DNA from: Jeotgalibacillus alimentarius
Lineage (GTDB): Bacteria > Bacillota > Bacilli > Bacillales > Jeotgalibacillaceae
Assembly: GCF_000829445.1 (NCBI RefSeq)
Contig: NZ_JXRQ01000008.1
Location: 186,001 to 250,000, forward strand
Reading direction: 5' to 3'
DNA length: 64,000 nt
Shown here: in pieces, positions 28,760 to 37,938 of the stretch
Position numbering within the stretch: the stretch's first letter is position 1
How the letters are laid out: every line of letters starts with the position of its first letter
Notes under the pieces: generated by a model
What the model saw: only the letters and a program-made list of their open reading frames with translations
Told to the model about the DNA's origin: nothing
Databases searched by the model: none
Program-made: the position numbers and the translations under genes

Positions 28760-29704
28760 ATGAAGTGGTCAGAAATTAGTATTCATACAACAAACGAAGC
28801 AATTGAACCGATCTCCAATATCCTGCATGAAGCAGGTGCCAGCGGTGTTGTGATTGAAGATCCGGGAGAGCTGCTGAAAGACAGAGAAGACCAATTTGGA
28901 GAAATCTATGAACTGAACCCTGAAGATTACCCTGATACAGGTGTCATGGTAAAAGCCTATTTACCGGTTAACAGCTTTCTGGCTGAAACTGTAGATGGTA
29001 TCAAACAGGAAGTCAGTAACCTTGTATCATTTAATATTGATATAGGTAAAAACAAAGTGGAAGTCAGTGAAGTGAATGAAGAAGACTGGGCCACTGCGTG
29101 GAAAAAATACTATAATCCGGTTAAAATATCATCAACTTTCACCATTGTGCCAACATGGGAAGATTATGAAAGAGTATCAAGTGACGAGCTGATTATCGAA
29201 CTTGATCCGGGTATGGCATTTGGTACAGGAACTCACCCGACAACAGTTATGTGTATTCAGGCTTTAGAGCGTACCGTTGTTAAAGGGGATACAGTGATTG
29301 ATGTGGGAACAGGGTCAGGTGTATTAAGTATTGCTGCTGCATTACTTGAAGCTCAATCCGTTCATGCGCTTGATCTGGACGAAGTAGCCGTGAAATCAGC
29401 TGAGGAGAACATTAAGCTGAATCATGTTGAAAACATTGTAACTGTATCAGAAGGTAATCTTTTAAGTGGAACATCAGAGCCTGCAGATGTGATTGTTGCG
29501 AACATTCTTGCAGAAGTCATTTTGACATTTACAGATGATGCTTATACACTGACAAAACCAGGCGGTACTTTTATTACTTCAGGGATTATTAAGCAGAAGA
29601 AAGATCTGGTTAAAGATGCACTCAGAGCTTCAGGATTTGAAATCGATGAAGTCATGACAATGGAAGACTGGGTGGCCATTATTGCGACCAGACCGGAAGA
29701 GTGA
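28760..29704 (+). CDS. prmA: Ribosomal protein L11 methyltransferase PrmA
   Basis: Methylates amino groups of ribosomal protein L11 with SAM; 314 residues. N-terminal recognition domain ([22 protein letters not shown]), a linker with [18 protein letters not shown], then the SAM fold: [50 protein letters not shown] and NPPY-like VANILAEVI. It lies between dnaJ and rsmE and is spaced seven bases from rsmE, pointing to co-expression. Confidence 0.96.
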   Translation: MKWSEISIHTTNEAIEPISNILHEAGASGVVIEDPGELLKDREDQFGEIYELNPEDYPDTGVMVKAYLPVNSFLAETVDGIKQEVSNLVSFNIDIGKNKVEVSEVNEEDWATAWKKYYNPVKISSTFTIVPTWEDYERVSSDELIIELDPGMAFGTGTHPTTVMCIQALERTVVKGDTVIDVGTGSGVLSIAAALLEAQSVHALDLDEVAVKSAEENIKLNHVENIVTVSEGNLLSGTSEPADVIVANILAEVILTFTDDAYTLTKPGGTFITSGIIKQKKDLVKDALRASGFEIDEVMTMEDWVAIIATRPEE

Positions 29705-29710
29705 GTTCAT

Positions 29711-30463
29711 ATGCAGCGATATTTTACAGATCAGTTGCCTGATGAAAACGGCTGTTTAGTCATCAGCGGAGATGACTATAAGCATATTGTCCGTGTGATG
29801 AGAATGAGTGAAGGCGACAGGGTCATTACAGTAACAGGTCCTGAGCAGGTTTTCGAATCAGAAATTATCAGTATTGAAGACTCGTCTTTACAGGTGAAAG
29901 TGCAAAAACAGCTGACTGAAACGTCTGAGCTCCCGGTACATGTCACTATTGCACACGGACTTCCTAAAGGTGATAAGCTTGAGTATGTCATTCAAAAGGC
30001 GACAGAGCTTGGTATGGTCAGTCTGAAACCCTTCAGTGCTGAACGGTCGATTGTGAAATGGGACCAGAAAAAGGGTAAAAAGAAGGCTGAGCGCTGGAAT
30101 AAGATAGCAAAGGAAGCAGCTGAACAATCACACCGGTCTGTCATTCCTGTCATATCAGAACCAATATCCACAAAACAACTGGGGTCGTCTTTTCATGAAT
30201 ATGATGCTATTATGATGGCATATGAAGAAGATGCCAAAACAGGTGAAACATCAAACTTTGCTGCATTTCTTAACGGGTTGACACCGGGCAGTAATATCCT
30301 TGCCGTCATCGGGCCGGAAGGTGGATTTTCTGAACAGGAAGCAGAGCAGCTACTTGAAGCAGGAGCAGTCAGCTGCGGGCTTGGACCAAGAATTTTAAGA
30401 ACTGAAACCGCACCATTATACATATTGGCTGCGATTTCCTATCATTTTGAATTAATGAGGTGA
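29711..30463 (+). CDS. rsmE: 16S rRNA m3U1498 methyltransferase RsmE
   Basis: SPOUT-class rRNA methyltransferase, 250 residues. N-terminal PUA-like domain: MQRYFTDQLPDENGC and KHIVRVMRMSEGDRVI. The SPOUT knot: HGLPKGDKLEYVIQKATELGM, AKEAAEQSHRSVIP, LAVIGPEGGFSEQEAEQLLEAG and LGPRILRTETAPLYILAAISY. The gene starts six bases after prmA and ends four before mtaB. Confidence 0.96.
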   Translation: MQRYFTDQLPDENGCLVISGDDYKHIVRVMRMSEGDRVITVTGPEQVFESEIISIEDSSLQVKVQKQLTETSELPVHVTIAHGLPKGDKLEYVIQKATELGMVSLKPFSAERSIVKWDQKKGKKKAERWNKIAKEAAEQSHRSVIPVISEPISTKQLGSSFHEYDAIMMAYEEDAKTGETSNFAAFLNGLTPGSNILAVIGPEGGFSEQEAEQLLEAGAVSCGLGPRILRTETAPLYILAAISYHFELMR

Positions 30464-30467
30464 AAAA

Positions 30468-31808
30468 ATGGGAACAGTCGCATTTCACACGCTGGGATGT
30501 AAAGTAAACCATTATGAAACAGAAGCAATCTGGCAGCTGTTTAAGGCAGGCGGATACGACAGAGTCGAATATGAACAGCCTTCTGACGTGTATGTGATTA
30601 ATACATGTACAGTTACGAATACAGGAGACAAGAAAAGCAGACAGGTCATCAGACGGGCAATCCGTAAAAATCCTGATGCTGTAATTTGTGTGACAGGTTG
30701 TTATGCACAGACCTCTCCTGCTGAAATTATGGCAATTCCAGGCGTTGATATCGTAGTCGGTACACAGGACCGTACAAAAATGCTGGGTTATATTGAGCAG
30801 TACAGACAGGAAAGACAGCCGATCAATGGCGTAACTAATATCATGAAAAACCGGGTCTATGAAGAATTGGATGTTCCGGCATTCACAGACCGTACAAGGG
30901 CTTCACTGAAAATCCAGGAAGGGTGCAATAATTTCTGCACATTCTGTATCATTCCGTGGGCGCGCGGACTGATGCGTTCGAGAGATCCTGAGGAAGTAAT
31001 CAGACAGGCTCAGCAGCTTGTTGAAGCAGGATACAAGGAGATTGTACTAACGGGTATTCATACGGGCGGATATGGAGAGGATATGAAAGATTATAACCTC
31101 GCGATGCTGCTGACAGACCTTGAAAGTAAAGTGAAGGGTCTGAAAAGGATCCGTATCTCATCAATTGAAGCAAGTCAGCTGACAGATGAAGTGATTGATG
31201 TCATTGACCGTTCCAAAATGGTTGTCAATCACCTTCACATCCCTCTTCAGTCAGGATCGAATACTGTCCTGAAACGCATGAGAAGAAAATACACGATGGA
31301 ATTCTTTGCAGAAAGACTTGAAAAGCTTAAAAAAGCTCTGCCGGGTCTGGCTGTTACTTCAGATGTGATTGTAGGGTTCCCGGGCGAGACGGAAGAAGAA
31401 TTCATGGAAACATACAATTTCATTCTTGATCAGAAGTTCTCAGAGCTTCATGTATTCCCGTATTCAAAACGTACTGGTACGCCTGCAGCGAGAATGGATG
31501 ACCAGGTTGATGAAGAAGTGAAAAACGAACGTGTACACAGACTGATTTCACTGTCTGATCAGCTTGCAAAAGAGTACGCTTCCCGTCACCAGGATGAAGT
31601 ACTTGAAGTCATTCCTGAGGAACGCTTTAAAGAAGACGAAACCGGATCATTATATGTGGGCTACACTGACAACTATCTGAAAGTCGTATTCCCGGCATCA
31701 GAAGAAATGGTCGGCAAGCTTGTTAAAGTAAAAATCACAGAATCAGGCTACCCTTATAACAAAGGTGAATTTGTAAGAGTACTTGAAGATGAAGAATTAA
31801 CCGTCTAA
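30468..31808 (+). CDS. mtaB: tRNA t6A37 methylthiotransferase MtaB (YqeV)
   Basis: Radical SAM methylthiotransferase converting t6A to ms2t6A at tRNA position 37; 446 residues. N-terminal cluster domain: HTLGCKVNHYETEA, VINTCTVTNTGDKKSRQ and VTGCYAQTSP supply three Cys. The radical SAM motif is QEGCNNFCTFCIIPWARG, followed by VLTGIHTGGYG, HLHIPLQSGSN and VGFPGETEEEF. A C-terminal TRAM domain closes the protein. A terminator follows, ending the long transcript from hrcA. Confidence 0.96.
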   Translation: MGTVAFHTLGCKVNHYETEAIWQLFKAGGYDRVEYEQPSDVYVINTCTVTNTGDKKSRQVIRRAIRKNPDAVICVTGCYAQTSPAEIMAIPGVDIVVGTQDRTKMLGYIEQYRQERQPINGVTNIMKNRVYEELDVPAFTDRTRASLKIQEGCNNFCTFCIIPWARGLMRSRDPEEVIRQAQQLVEAGYKEIVLTGIHTGGYGEDMKDYNLAMLLTDLESKVKGLKRIRISSIEASQLTDEVIDVIDRSKMVVNHLHIPLQSGSNTVLKRMRRKYTMEFFAERLEKLKKALPGLAVTSDVIVGFPGETEEEFMETYNFILDQKFSELHVFPYSKRTGTPAARMDDQVDEEVKNERVHRLISLSDQLAKEYASRHQDEVLEVIPEERFKEDETGSLYVGYTDNYLKVVFPASEEMVGKLVKVKITESGYPYNKGEFVRVLEDEELTV

Positions 31809-31830
31809 ACTCTGCTTTTGCAGAGTTTTT
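31807..31830 (+). terminator. Terminator after mtaB
   Basis: ACTCTGC / GCAGAGT with a TTTT loop followed by a T-run; begins at the mtaB stop codon. Confidence 0.9.
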
Positions 31831-31905
31831 CTTTATTATATTAGGATATCCGGCAACTTAATGTTAAAATAGGTACGTACATCTAATTGAAAAGGAGAAC
31901 TAAAC

Positions 31906-32574
31906 ATGACTTCTATAGCAAAAATGATCGATCATACACTATTAAAACCTGAAGCTACAAAAGACCAGATCACAACACTTTGTGAAGAGGCAGCAGAACA
32001 CGGCTTTATGTCAGTATGTGTGAATCCTTACTGGGTAAAACTTTCAGCGGATCTGTTAGATAAGACAGATGTGAAAGTCTGTACTGTTATCGGCTTCCCA
32101 TTAGGAGCAAGTGCGACAGAAACAAAAGCATTTGAAACGAAGCAGGCGATTGAAGACGGAGCGACTGAAGTAGATATGGTTATTAATATCGGTGCATTGA
32201 AAAGCGGCGATTATGAAACAGTTAAAAGAGATATTCAGGCAGTCACTGCAGCTGCTAAAGGTAAGGCACTGACAAAAGTAATTATCGAAACGTCACTGCT
32301 GACTGATGAAGAAAAAGTAAAAGCATGTGAGCTGTCAGTAGAAGCCGGTACTGATTTCGTTAAGACTTCTACAGGTTTTTCAGGCGGAGGCGCGACACCG
32401 GAAGATATTGCGCTCATGAGAAAAACTGTCGGACCGGATCTTGGAGTTAAAGCATCAGGCGGCGTTCGCTCAGCTGAAGATGCACAGGCAATGATCGATG
32501 CCGGAGCTACACGTCTGGGTGCAAGTGCTGGTATTAAAATCATTCAGGGTGAAACGGCAGACAGCGATTACTGA
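31906..32574 (+). CDS. deoC: Deoxyribose-phosphate aldolase
   Basis: Schiff-base aldolase that splits 2-deoxyribose 5-phosphate into glyceraldehyde 3-phosphate and acetaldehyde; 222 residues. Signatures: [76 protein letters not shown] (the catalytic Lys is in VKTS) and [19 protein letters not shown] precedes ATG 31906. It stands between mtaB and rpsU with its own terminator. Confidence 0.97.
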   Translation: MTSIAKMIDHTLLKPEATKDQITTLCEEAAEHGFMSVCVNPYWVKLSADLLDKTDVKVCTVIGFPLGASATETKAFETKQAIEDGATEVDMVINIGALKSGDYETVKRDIQAVTAAAKGKALTKVIIETSLLTDEEKVKACELSVEAGTDFVKTSTGFSGGGATPEDIALMRKTVGPDLGVKASGGVRSAEDAQAMIDAGATRLGASAGIKIIQGETADSDY

Positions 32575-32596
32575 TTCTGTCTATCATCTAAACTGT

Positions 32597-32634
32597 AAGT
32601 CTTTTCACCTTTTAACTCTAAGGTGAAAAGGCTT
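32597..32634 (+). terminator. Terminator after deoC
   Basis: AAGTCTTTTCACCTT pairs with AAGGTGAAAAGGCTT around eight bases; the following tract is only moderately T-rich. Confidence 0.8.
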
Positions 32635-32654
32635 CTTATTCTTTCGAATACCTG

Positions 32655-32683
32655 TTGACCAGCGCAAATTGTTGGTTTATACT
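32655..32683 (+). promoter_or_regulatory. Sigma-A-type promoter of rpsU
   Basis: TTGACC (32655-32660), 17-base spacer, TATACT (32678-32683). It leaves an untranslated leader of roughly 125 bases before rpsU. Confidence 0.75.
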
Positions 32684-32694
32684 GTATAAGTACA

Positions 32695-32805
32695 TGGGAT
32701 TACCCATGAATGTCAGTAAGTATCCCTATCTTACTGCATGCAATGAAGAATACACATGTGTGATTCTCTTTGCTTGAATATGTAAGCGTAGTGTTCGGAG
32801 GGAGG
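32695..32805 (+). promoter_or_regulatory. Structured leader of rpsU-yqeY
   Basis: Consecutive inverted repeats: GGGATTACCC, then CAGTAAG / CTTACTG (from 32713), then AGAATACACATGTGTGATTCT, which folds on itself. No T-run follows any of them. I do not recognise a named regulatory RNA. Confidence 0.4.
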
Positions 32806-32814
32806 GAATTAGAG

Positions 32815-32988
32815 ATGTCAAAAACGGTCGTTCGTAAAAACGAATCACTCGAAGATGCTCTTCGCCGCTTTAAAAAGACTACATCAAAGGCTGGTACTCT
32901 TCAGGAGTTCAGAAAGCGTGAATTCTATGAAAAGCCAAGCGTTAAGCGTAAGAAAAAGTCTGAAGCTGCAAGAAAGCGCAAATTCTAA
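32815..32988 (+). CDS. rpsU: 30S ribosomal protein S21
   Basis: 57-residue basic protein, [20 protein letters not shown] at the start and a Lys/Arg-rich end. S21 affects initiation and, in B. subtilis, motility. ATG 32815 follows GGAGGGAGGG; the longer frame from 32770 is leader sequence. yqeY follows 28 bases later, as in other Bacillales. Confidence 0.97.
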   Translation: MSKTVVRKNESLEDALRRFKKTTSKAGTLQEFRKREFYEKPSVKRKKKSEAARKRKF

Positions 32989-33016
32989 TTAATATAGGAA
33001 TAAGTAGGTGCATGAA

Positions 33017-33463
33017 GTGAGTATGTTGGATCGTCTGAATGAAGATATGAAAACAGCAATGAGAAATAAGGAAAAGGAACGTCTTTCTGTCATTCGCATG
33101 GTAAAGTCCTCATTGCAAAATGAAGGTTACAAACTTGGCCGCAGTGAATTAACAGAAGATGAAGAATTGACCGTACTTTCGCGTGAACTGAAACAGCGTA
33201 AAGATTCTTATGCTGAATTTAAATCTGCTGGAAGAGACGATTTGTCAGATAAGCTTCTTGACGAAATTGCCTTAATTGAAACCTATATGCCCCGTCAATT
33301 ATCTGAAGAAGAACTTGAAGTCATTGTCATCGAAACGATCAATGAAACCAATGCTTCCTCTAAAGCTGATATGGGCAAAGTGATGAGCAGTATTATGCCT
33401 AAAGTTAAAGGCAAAGCTGATGGAGCCCGTATTAATAAAATGGTTCTCCAACACTTATCATAA
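33017..33463 (+). CDS. yqeY: GatB/YqeY domain protein
   Basis: 148-residue protein with the YqeY fold that is also the tail domain of GatB; thought to be a tRNA-binding module but not functionally defined alone. [20 protein letters not shown] begins the protein, then [50 protein letters not shown] and [18 protein letters not shown] 33017 is seven bases from AGGTG; it gives the conserved N-terminus. Confidence 0.94.
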   Translation: MSMLDRLNEDMKTAMRNKEKERLSVIRMVKSSLQNEGYKLGRSELTEDEELTVLSRELKQRKDSYAEFKSAGRDDLSDKLLDEIALIETYMPRQLSEEELEVIVIETINETNASSKADMGKVMSSIMPKVKGKADGARINKMVLQHLS

Positions 33464-33497
33464 AATTAAACTGAATTTGTTTCATCATTTTCAGATC

Positions 33498-33540
33498 AAT
33501 CAAGCCGTGTTTGCAATGTGCAGCGCGGCTTGATTTTTTT
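33498..33540 (+). terminator. Terminator after yqeY
   Basis: AATCAAGCCG (33498-33507) pairs with CGGCTTGATT (33526-33535), with a long T-run. Confidence 0.88.
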
Positions 33541-33575
33541 ATGTTGAACATTCAGAATAAAAGAAAGAATAAAAG

Positions 33576-33601
33576 TGAAACCTTTTCATGATACATACGT
33601 A
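33576..33601 (+). promoter_or_regulatory. Sigma-W-type promoter for yqeZ-floA-yqfB
   Basis: TGAAAC (33576-33581), exactly 16 bases, CGTA (33598-33601): a perfect match to the sigma-W consensus. The B. subtilis yqeZ-yqfA-yqfB operon is a known sigma-W target induced by envelope stress. Confidence 0.85.
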
Positions 33602-33655
33602 TATAAAGTAAATCATTACTGCCTGAGTCACTGGTATATAGAAGGGGGGAGTAAA

Positions 33656-34972
33656 ATGAGATTTACCGGAGTTAAACTTTTTGCTGTTCTGATCGTGTTG
33701 CTGTCAGTGTTTTCATTTATTCAGCCGGCATTTGCTAATGATCAAAAAGTATATGTGGCACCGGTGAAAAAAGAAGTTGAAAGAGGTCTGGCAGCTTTTC
33801 TCCAACGTTCGATTGATGAAGCTGAGGAAAATAAGGCTGAGGCGTTAATACTTGATATCAATACGCCAGGCGGAGCTGTAAATGCTGCTGAAGAAATCGG
33901 AGAAATTATGCAGGACAGTGAAGTTGATCTGATTGCATATATTAATCCCAATGCATTATCAGCCGGTTCTTATATCGCAATGTATGCAGATGAGATTTAT
34001 ATGTCGCCTTCAGGAAAAATGGGAGCATCCGCTGTGATCACAAGTACAGGAGGGGATGCAGACAGAAAAGCTCAGAGCGCCTGGCTTGCAGCGATGATTA
34101 ATGCTGCAGAGTCTTCAGATAAAGACCGGGACCCGAAGTTCGCTGAAGCGATGGTGGATCAATCGGTTGAAATTGAAGGAGTTGTTGATGCAGGAGAGCT
34201 GTTAACATTTACACCTTCAACTGCTGAGGAAAATGGTTATTCGGAAGGGACTTTTGCTAGCCTTGATGAACTGATAGCTGAACTTGGCTATGCTGATGCA
34301 GAAGTGGTGCCTATAGAACCAACATTCACAGAAAATCTTGCACGATTCGTTACCAATCCGATTGTCATTCCGATTCTGCTATCTATGGCCAGTCTCGGGC
34401 TGATACTTGAGCTGTACTCACCTGGTTTTGGTATCGCAGGTTCATTGGGACTCGGTGCACTTCTGCTGTTTTTCTTCGGTCACCTGATTGCCGGACTTGC
34501 TGGAATGGAAGTACTAATTTTATTCCTAATTGGCATTGGATTGATCATAGCAGAAATTTTTGTGCCGGGTGGTATTTTAGGAATCGCAGGACTTGTGGCG
34601 ATTGCTGTCAGTATACTGCTTGCCGGAGAAAGCATTGCATTTATGGGTATTGCATTATCTGTGGCTCTTTTAGTCGCAGTGATTGGGATGGTGATTATGG
34701 TGAAATTCCTTGGCAGAAACCTTCATTTGCTTAAAAAAATTATACTGAGTGACTCTACTAACACGGAAAGTGGATATGTGTCCAATGTGAATCGTCATGA
34801 ATTAATCGGCAAGACCGGGACAGCCAGAACGGCGTTGCGCCCTTCAGGAACGATCATCATCGATGATGAACGGATCGATGCAGTCAGTGAAGGCGGTTAC
34901 GTGAATAAAGACCAGCAGGTAATCGTTGTAAAAGTGGAAGGTTCACGTATTGTAGTGAGAGAGATTGATTAA
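33656..34972 (+). CDS. yqeZ: NfeD-family membrane serine-protease-like protein YqeZ
   Basis: 438-residue membrane protein of the NfeD/ClpP-class type. A signal-like helix is at residues 1-24 (LFAVLIVLLSVFSFIQPAFA), then a ClpP-crotonase-like domain. ALILDINTPGGAVNAAEEI and YINPNALSAGSYIAMYADEIYMSPSGKMGAS contain the Ser-Lys-type pocket. At least four hydrophobic helices follow at about 235-365, and a C-terminal OB-fold NfeD domain (LIGKTGTARTALRPSG). In B. subtilis it works with FloA in membrane-stress resistance. ATG 33656 follows GGGGGGAG. Confidence 0.92.
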   Translation: MRFTGVKLFAVLIVLLSVFSFIQPAFANDQKVYVAPVKKEVERGLAAFLQRSIDEAEENKAEALILDINTPGGAVNAAEEIGEIMQDSEVDLIAYINPNALSAGSYIAMYADEIYMSPSGKMGASAVITSTGGDADRKAQSAWLAAMINAAESSDKDRDPKFAEAMVDQSVEIEGVVDAGELLTFTPSTAEENGYSEGTFASLDELIAELGYADAEVVPIEPTFTENLARFVTNPIVIPILLSMASLGLILELYSPGFGIAGSLGLGALLLFFFGHLIAGLAGMEVLILFLIGIGLIIAEIFVPGGILGIAGLVAIAVSILLAGESIAFMGIALSVALLVAVIGMVIMVKFLGRNLHLLKKIILSDSTNTESGYVSNVNRHELIGKTGTARTALRPSGTIIIDDERIDAVSEGGYVNKDQQVIVVKVEGSRIVVREID

Positions 34973-34990
34973 ATTTAAGGAGTGAGTTGA

Positions 34991-35989
34991 ATGGGGACAG
35001 AGGCAATTACGTTAATTATTATTGTAGTAGCTGCAGTCATTGCACTTGGTGTACTGTTTACATTTGTACCGGTAGCACTATGGATTTCAGCATTGGCAGC
35101 AGGGGTTAAAGTAAGTATCTTCACACTGGTAGGTATGAGACTGAGACGTGTTATACCAAGCCGTGTTATTAATCCAATGATTAAAGCACATAAAGCTGGA
35201 GTGGATGTAAGTATTAACCAGCTTGAGAGTCATTATCTTGCAGGTGGTAACGTTGACCGTGTTGTAAATGCACTGATCGCTGCTCAGCGTGCAAATATTG
35301 AACTGGCGTTCGAACGCTGTGCTGCTATTGACCTGGCTGGCCGTGATGTACTTCAGGCCGTTCAGATGAGTGTAAATCCTAAAGTAATTGAAACACCATT
35401 TATCGCTGGTGTGGCAATGGATGGTATCGAAGTAAAAGCAAAAGCAAGAATTACTGTACGTGCTAACATTGACCGCCTTGTCGGTGGTGCAGGTGAAGAT
35501 ACAATTGTAGCCCGTGTTGGTGAGGGGATTGTCAGTACGATTGGTTCAAGTGATAACCATAAAAAAGTTCTTGAAAATCCTGATTTGATTTCTCAGACAG
35601 TACTTGGAAAAGGACTTGACTCAGGAACGGCATTTGAAATTCTGTCGATCGATATTGCTGATGTGGATATCGGTAAAAACATCGGTGCGGAACTTCAGAC
35701 AGAGCAGGCAGAGGCAGATAAGAATATTGCCCAGGCAAAAGCTGAAGAACGTCGTGCGATGGCCGTAGCACAGGAGCAGGAAATGAAAGCAAGAGTTGAA
35801 GAGATGCGTGCTAAAGTTGTGGAAGCAGAAGCAGAAGTACCACTTGCAATGGCTGAAGCACTGCGTGAAGGAAATATCGGTGTGATGGATTACATGAACA
35901 TTAAGAATATTGATGCTGATACTGATATGAGAGATTCAATCGGTAAAATTACAGGAAATAAAGATGAAAAAGGTGACAGCAGAAACTAA
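34991..35989 (+). CDS. floA: Flotillin-like protein FloA
   Basis: Flotillin-type scaffold of membrane microdomains, 332 residues (B. subtilis YqfA). One hydrophobic hairpin near the N-terminus (residues 5-40), then the SPFH-like region ([29 protein letters not shown]) and a long Ala/Glu-rich coiled coil (about 235-300: [20 protein letters not shown]). It ends [18 protein letters not shown], matching the family. Second gene of the sigma-W unit. Confidence 0.96.
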   Translation: MGTEAITLIIIVVAAVIALGVLFTFVPVALWISALAAGVKVSIFTLVGMRLRRVIPSRVINPMIKAHKAGVDVSINQLESHYLAGGNVDRVVNALIAAQRANIELAFERCAAIDLAGRDVLQAVQMSVNPKVIETPFIAGVAMDGIEVKAKARITVRANIDRLVGGAGEDTIVARVGEGIVSTIGSSDNHKKVLENPDLISQTVLGKGLDSGTAFEILSIDIADVDIGKNIGAELQTEQAEADKNIAQAKAEERRAMAVAQEQEMKARVEEMRAKVVEAEAEVPLAMAEALREGNIGVMDYMNIKNIDADTDMRDSIGKITGNKDEKGDSRN

Positions 35990-36007
35990 AGCTGGGAGGC
36001 TGACTCC

Positions 36008-36439
36008 GTGGAATTCATTATTATGGCAGTCGTAGCGGCTGTGTTCAGTCTTTTAAGCAAGCAGAAAAAGGAAGAAACATCTGAACAGAAGCCGCCGGTG
36101 CAAAAGCCGACAGTATCGAAGCCTAGAAATCTGAAAGAAACCTTTGATCAGCATGCAAAGAAACTTGCTGAAGAGTACGAAAAACAAAGAAAATCTTTTG
36201 AAAACAGCTCTACATCTCCAAGACAGGAGAAAAAAGAAACTGTACCTCAAAAGAAACAGCCCGAACCTATCAAAGAAATAGCAGTTGAAAGCAGAAAAAC
36301 AAAAAGACCTGCTGATCCGATTAAGGAATCCGATATTACGATCAGCAGAGAATTAAAGCCAAGAGATGTCGTGAACGGCATTATTTTCTCTGAGGTGCTA
36401 GGCCCTCCAAGGTCAAAGCGAAGACATCGTGAAAGATAA
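36008..36439 (+). CDS. yqfB: YqfB-like membrane-anchored protein
   Basis: 143-residue protein with a short hydrophobic N-terminus (MEFIIMAVVAAVFSLLS) and a Lys/Glu/Pro-rich, largely disordered body that includes a predicted helix (LKETFDQHAKKLAEEYEKQRK). It ends with a compact motif (SRELKPRDVVNGIIFSEVLGPPRSKR). No enzymatic domain is visible. It is named by position, third in the sigma-W operon after floA as in B. subtilis, and the function is unknown. GTG start behind GGGAGGC. Confidence 0.75.
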   Translation: MEFIIMAVVAAVFSLLSKQKKEETSEQKPPVQKPTVSKPRNLKETFDQHAKKLAEEYEKQRKSFENSSTSPRQEKKETVPQKKQPEPIKEIAVESRKTKRPADPIKESDITISRELKPRDVVNGIIFSEVLGPPRSKRRHRER

Positions 36440-36448
36440 TAAGTTATG

Positions 36449-36490
36449 CCCCCTCTATTTAAAACATACTTTAAATAGAGGGGGTTTTTT
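36449..36490 (+). terminator. Strong terminator whose 3' arm carries the yqfC SD
   Basis: Perfect 15-bp stem (36449-36463 with 36470-36484; outer CCCCCTCTA/TAGAGGGGG), loop ACATAC, six T residues, and then the yqfC ATG two bases later. The only SD available to yqfC is the GAGGGGG in the 3' arm. Upstream read-through is therefore both terminated and, if it escapes, translation-blocked. Confidence 0.92.
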
Positions 36491-36491
36491 A

Positions 36492-36764
36492 ATGGTTAAA
36501 AACACCTGGATCAGCCGGACTGCAGCCCGGCTTGACCTGCCTGAAGACTTAATCTCGGATTTGCCGAGAATTGAATGGATTGCGATGAGAACGTTAAAAA
36601 TTGAAAACCATAAAGGATTAAATCATTTTTCAGATTCATGTATTGCGCTTCATATTGCTTCAGGAATACTCATGATTGAGGGGGAAGATTTATCAGTCAG
36701 CAGCCTTACTCACGATGAAGTATCAATTCATGGTCACATTCACTCTATTTCTTTAAAAGGATGA
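36492..36764 (+). CDS. yqfC: Sporulation protein YqfC
   Basis: 90-residue YabP/YqfC-family protein. Features: ARLDLPEDLISDLPRIEWI at the start and a beta-rich C-terminus (GILMIEGEDLSVSSLTHDEVSIHGHIHSISL). In B. subtilis yqfC and yqfD are transcribed by sigma-E in the mother cell. ATG 36492 gives MVKNTWISRTAARLDL; the longer frame from 36429 would have to pass through the terminator stem. yqfD begins five bases after the stop. Confidence 0.9.
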   Translation: MVKNTWISRTAARLDLPEDLISDLPRIEWIAMRTLKIENHKGLNHFSDSCIALHIASGILMIEGEDLSVSSLTHDEVSIHGHIHSISLKG

Positions 36765-36768
36765 TCTG

Positions 36769-37938
36769 ATGCTAAAACAATGGGTTCGGGTAAAAGTAAA
36801 GATTCGTGGTGAACACACAATTCAAGTGATCAATCGTCTGCTTTTGAATCGGATAGAGATTACAGATCTTAAGCAGCTTTCTGATTCTGCGGAATTCATC
36901 ATCAGATACAGTAATCTCGGAGGATTAAGAAAAGCAGTACGTAAAACGGGCTGCAGCATTTCTCTTAGCCGCACAGGGAATCAGATTGATGTATTCTTCA
37001 GATCTTATCTGCCGTCTGCTGCAGCGTGTCTGATTGCAGTTACAGCCTTTTTATATGCCTTTCAATACATATGGTCAATAGAAATCAAAGGTGCAAATCC
37101 CGAAGTGCGCGCTGAGGCTGCTGAAATACTAAAAGATCATGGTATAAAGGCTGGCGTTCTGAAATCTGAGCTTCTCATAAATCTCCAGAGTACAGCAATC
37201 CTCTACAAACATATTGAACAGCTGTCATGGGCGGAAATTGAAGAAAAAGGTTCGAGGCTGATTATTACATTAAGGGAGAAAACTGTTTCAAACCCTTCTG
37301 AAGATGAAAAGCTGATGCATCTGATTGCTTCAAAAGCAGGTACTGTCCATACACTATCTGTTAGTGCCGGTACACCAGCAGTTAAAAAGGACGACGTTGT
37401 CTCTAAAGGTGATATACTTGTTTCAGGCTATATCGGAAGAGAAGACCATGAAAAACCTGTGATGGCAAAAGGCAGTGTACAAGCTGTTACATGGTATACA
37501 GCAAATGTGAGTATGCCGCTTGAGAGCAGAATCAAAAAATATACAGGCAGTACTTATCGGGCATATGCATTAAAAGCCGGCTCTCTGACTACCCCGTATA
37601 TACCTGTAAAGAGACAGTCGTTTGAACTGCAAACTAAGCGTAAGCAGGAAAAACAGATAGAAATCTTAGGCTTTGCCACTCCTTTTCATCTGATAACTGA
37701 AACCTATAAAGAAGTAGCAGAGGATAAACAGAAGATGAGTGAAGCGCAATACACCAGCCTGTTGAAATCAATTGCAGCTGAAAATGTATTAAGTAAAGTT
37801 GAAGGGAAAGGTAAGATTTTAGAAGAGAAAATTTTGCATGAAGATATCGAGAATGGTACAGTTAAATTAACAATTTTCTATCAGGTTTTAGAAAATATTG
37901 CTGTACCAAAACCTTTTATCGAGGAGACACGTGAATGA
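36769..37938 (+). CDS. yqfD: Sporulation protein YqfD
   Basis: 389-residue single-pass membrane protein of the YqfD family, conserved in endospore formers and needed for efficient sporulation. The N-terminal cytosolic part is followed by a transmembrane helix at about residues 82-105 (LPSAAACLIAVTAFLYAFQYIWSI). A large extracytoplasmic domain follows, with WAEIEEKGSRLIITLREK and DDVVSKGDILVSGYIG. The stop overlaps the phoH start by four bases, so phoH may be partly translated from the sporulation transcript. Confidence 0.92.
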   Translation: MLKQWVRVKVKIRGEHTIQVINRLLLNRIEITDLKQLSDSAEFIIRYSNLGGLRKAVRKTGCSISLSRTGNQIDVFFRSYLPSAAACLIAVTAFLYAFQYIWSIEIKGANPEVRAEAAEILKDHGIKAGVLKSELLINLQSTAILYKHIEQLSWAEIEEKGSRLIITLREKTVSNPSEDEKLMHLIASKAGTVHTLSVSAGTPAVKKDDVVSKGDILVSGYIGREDHEKPVMAKGSVQAVTWYTANVSMPLESRIKKYTGSTYRAYALKAGSLTTPYIPVKRQSFELQTKRKQEKQIEILGFATPFHLITETYKEVAEDKQKMSEAQYTSLLKSIAAENVLSKVEGKGKILEEKILHEDIENGTVKLTIFYQVLENIAVPKPFIEETRE

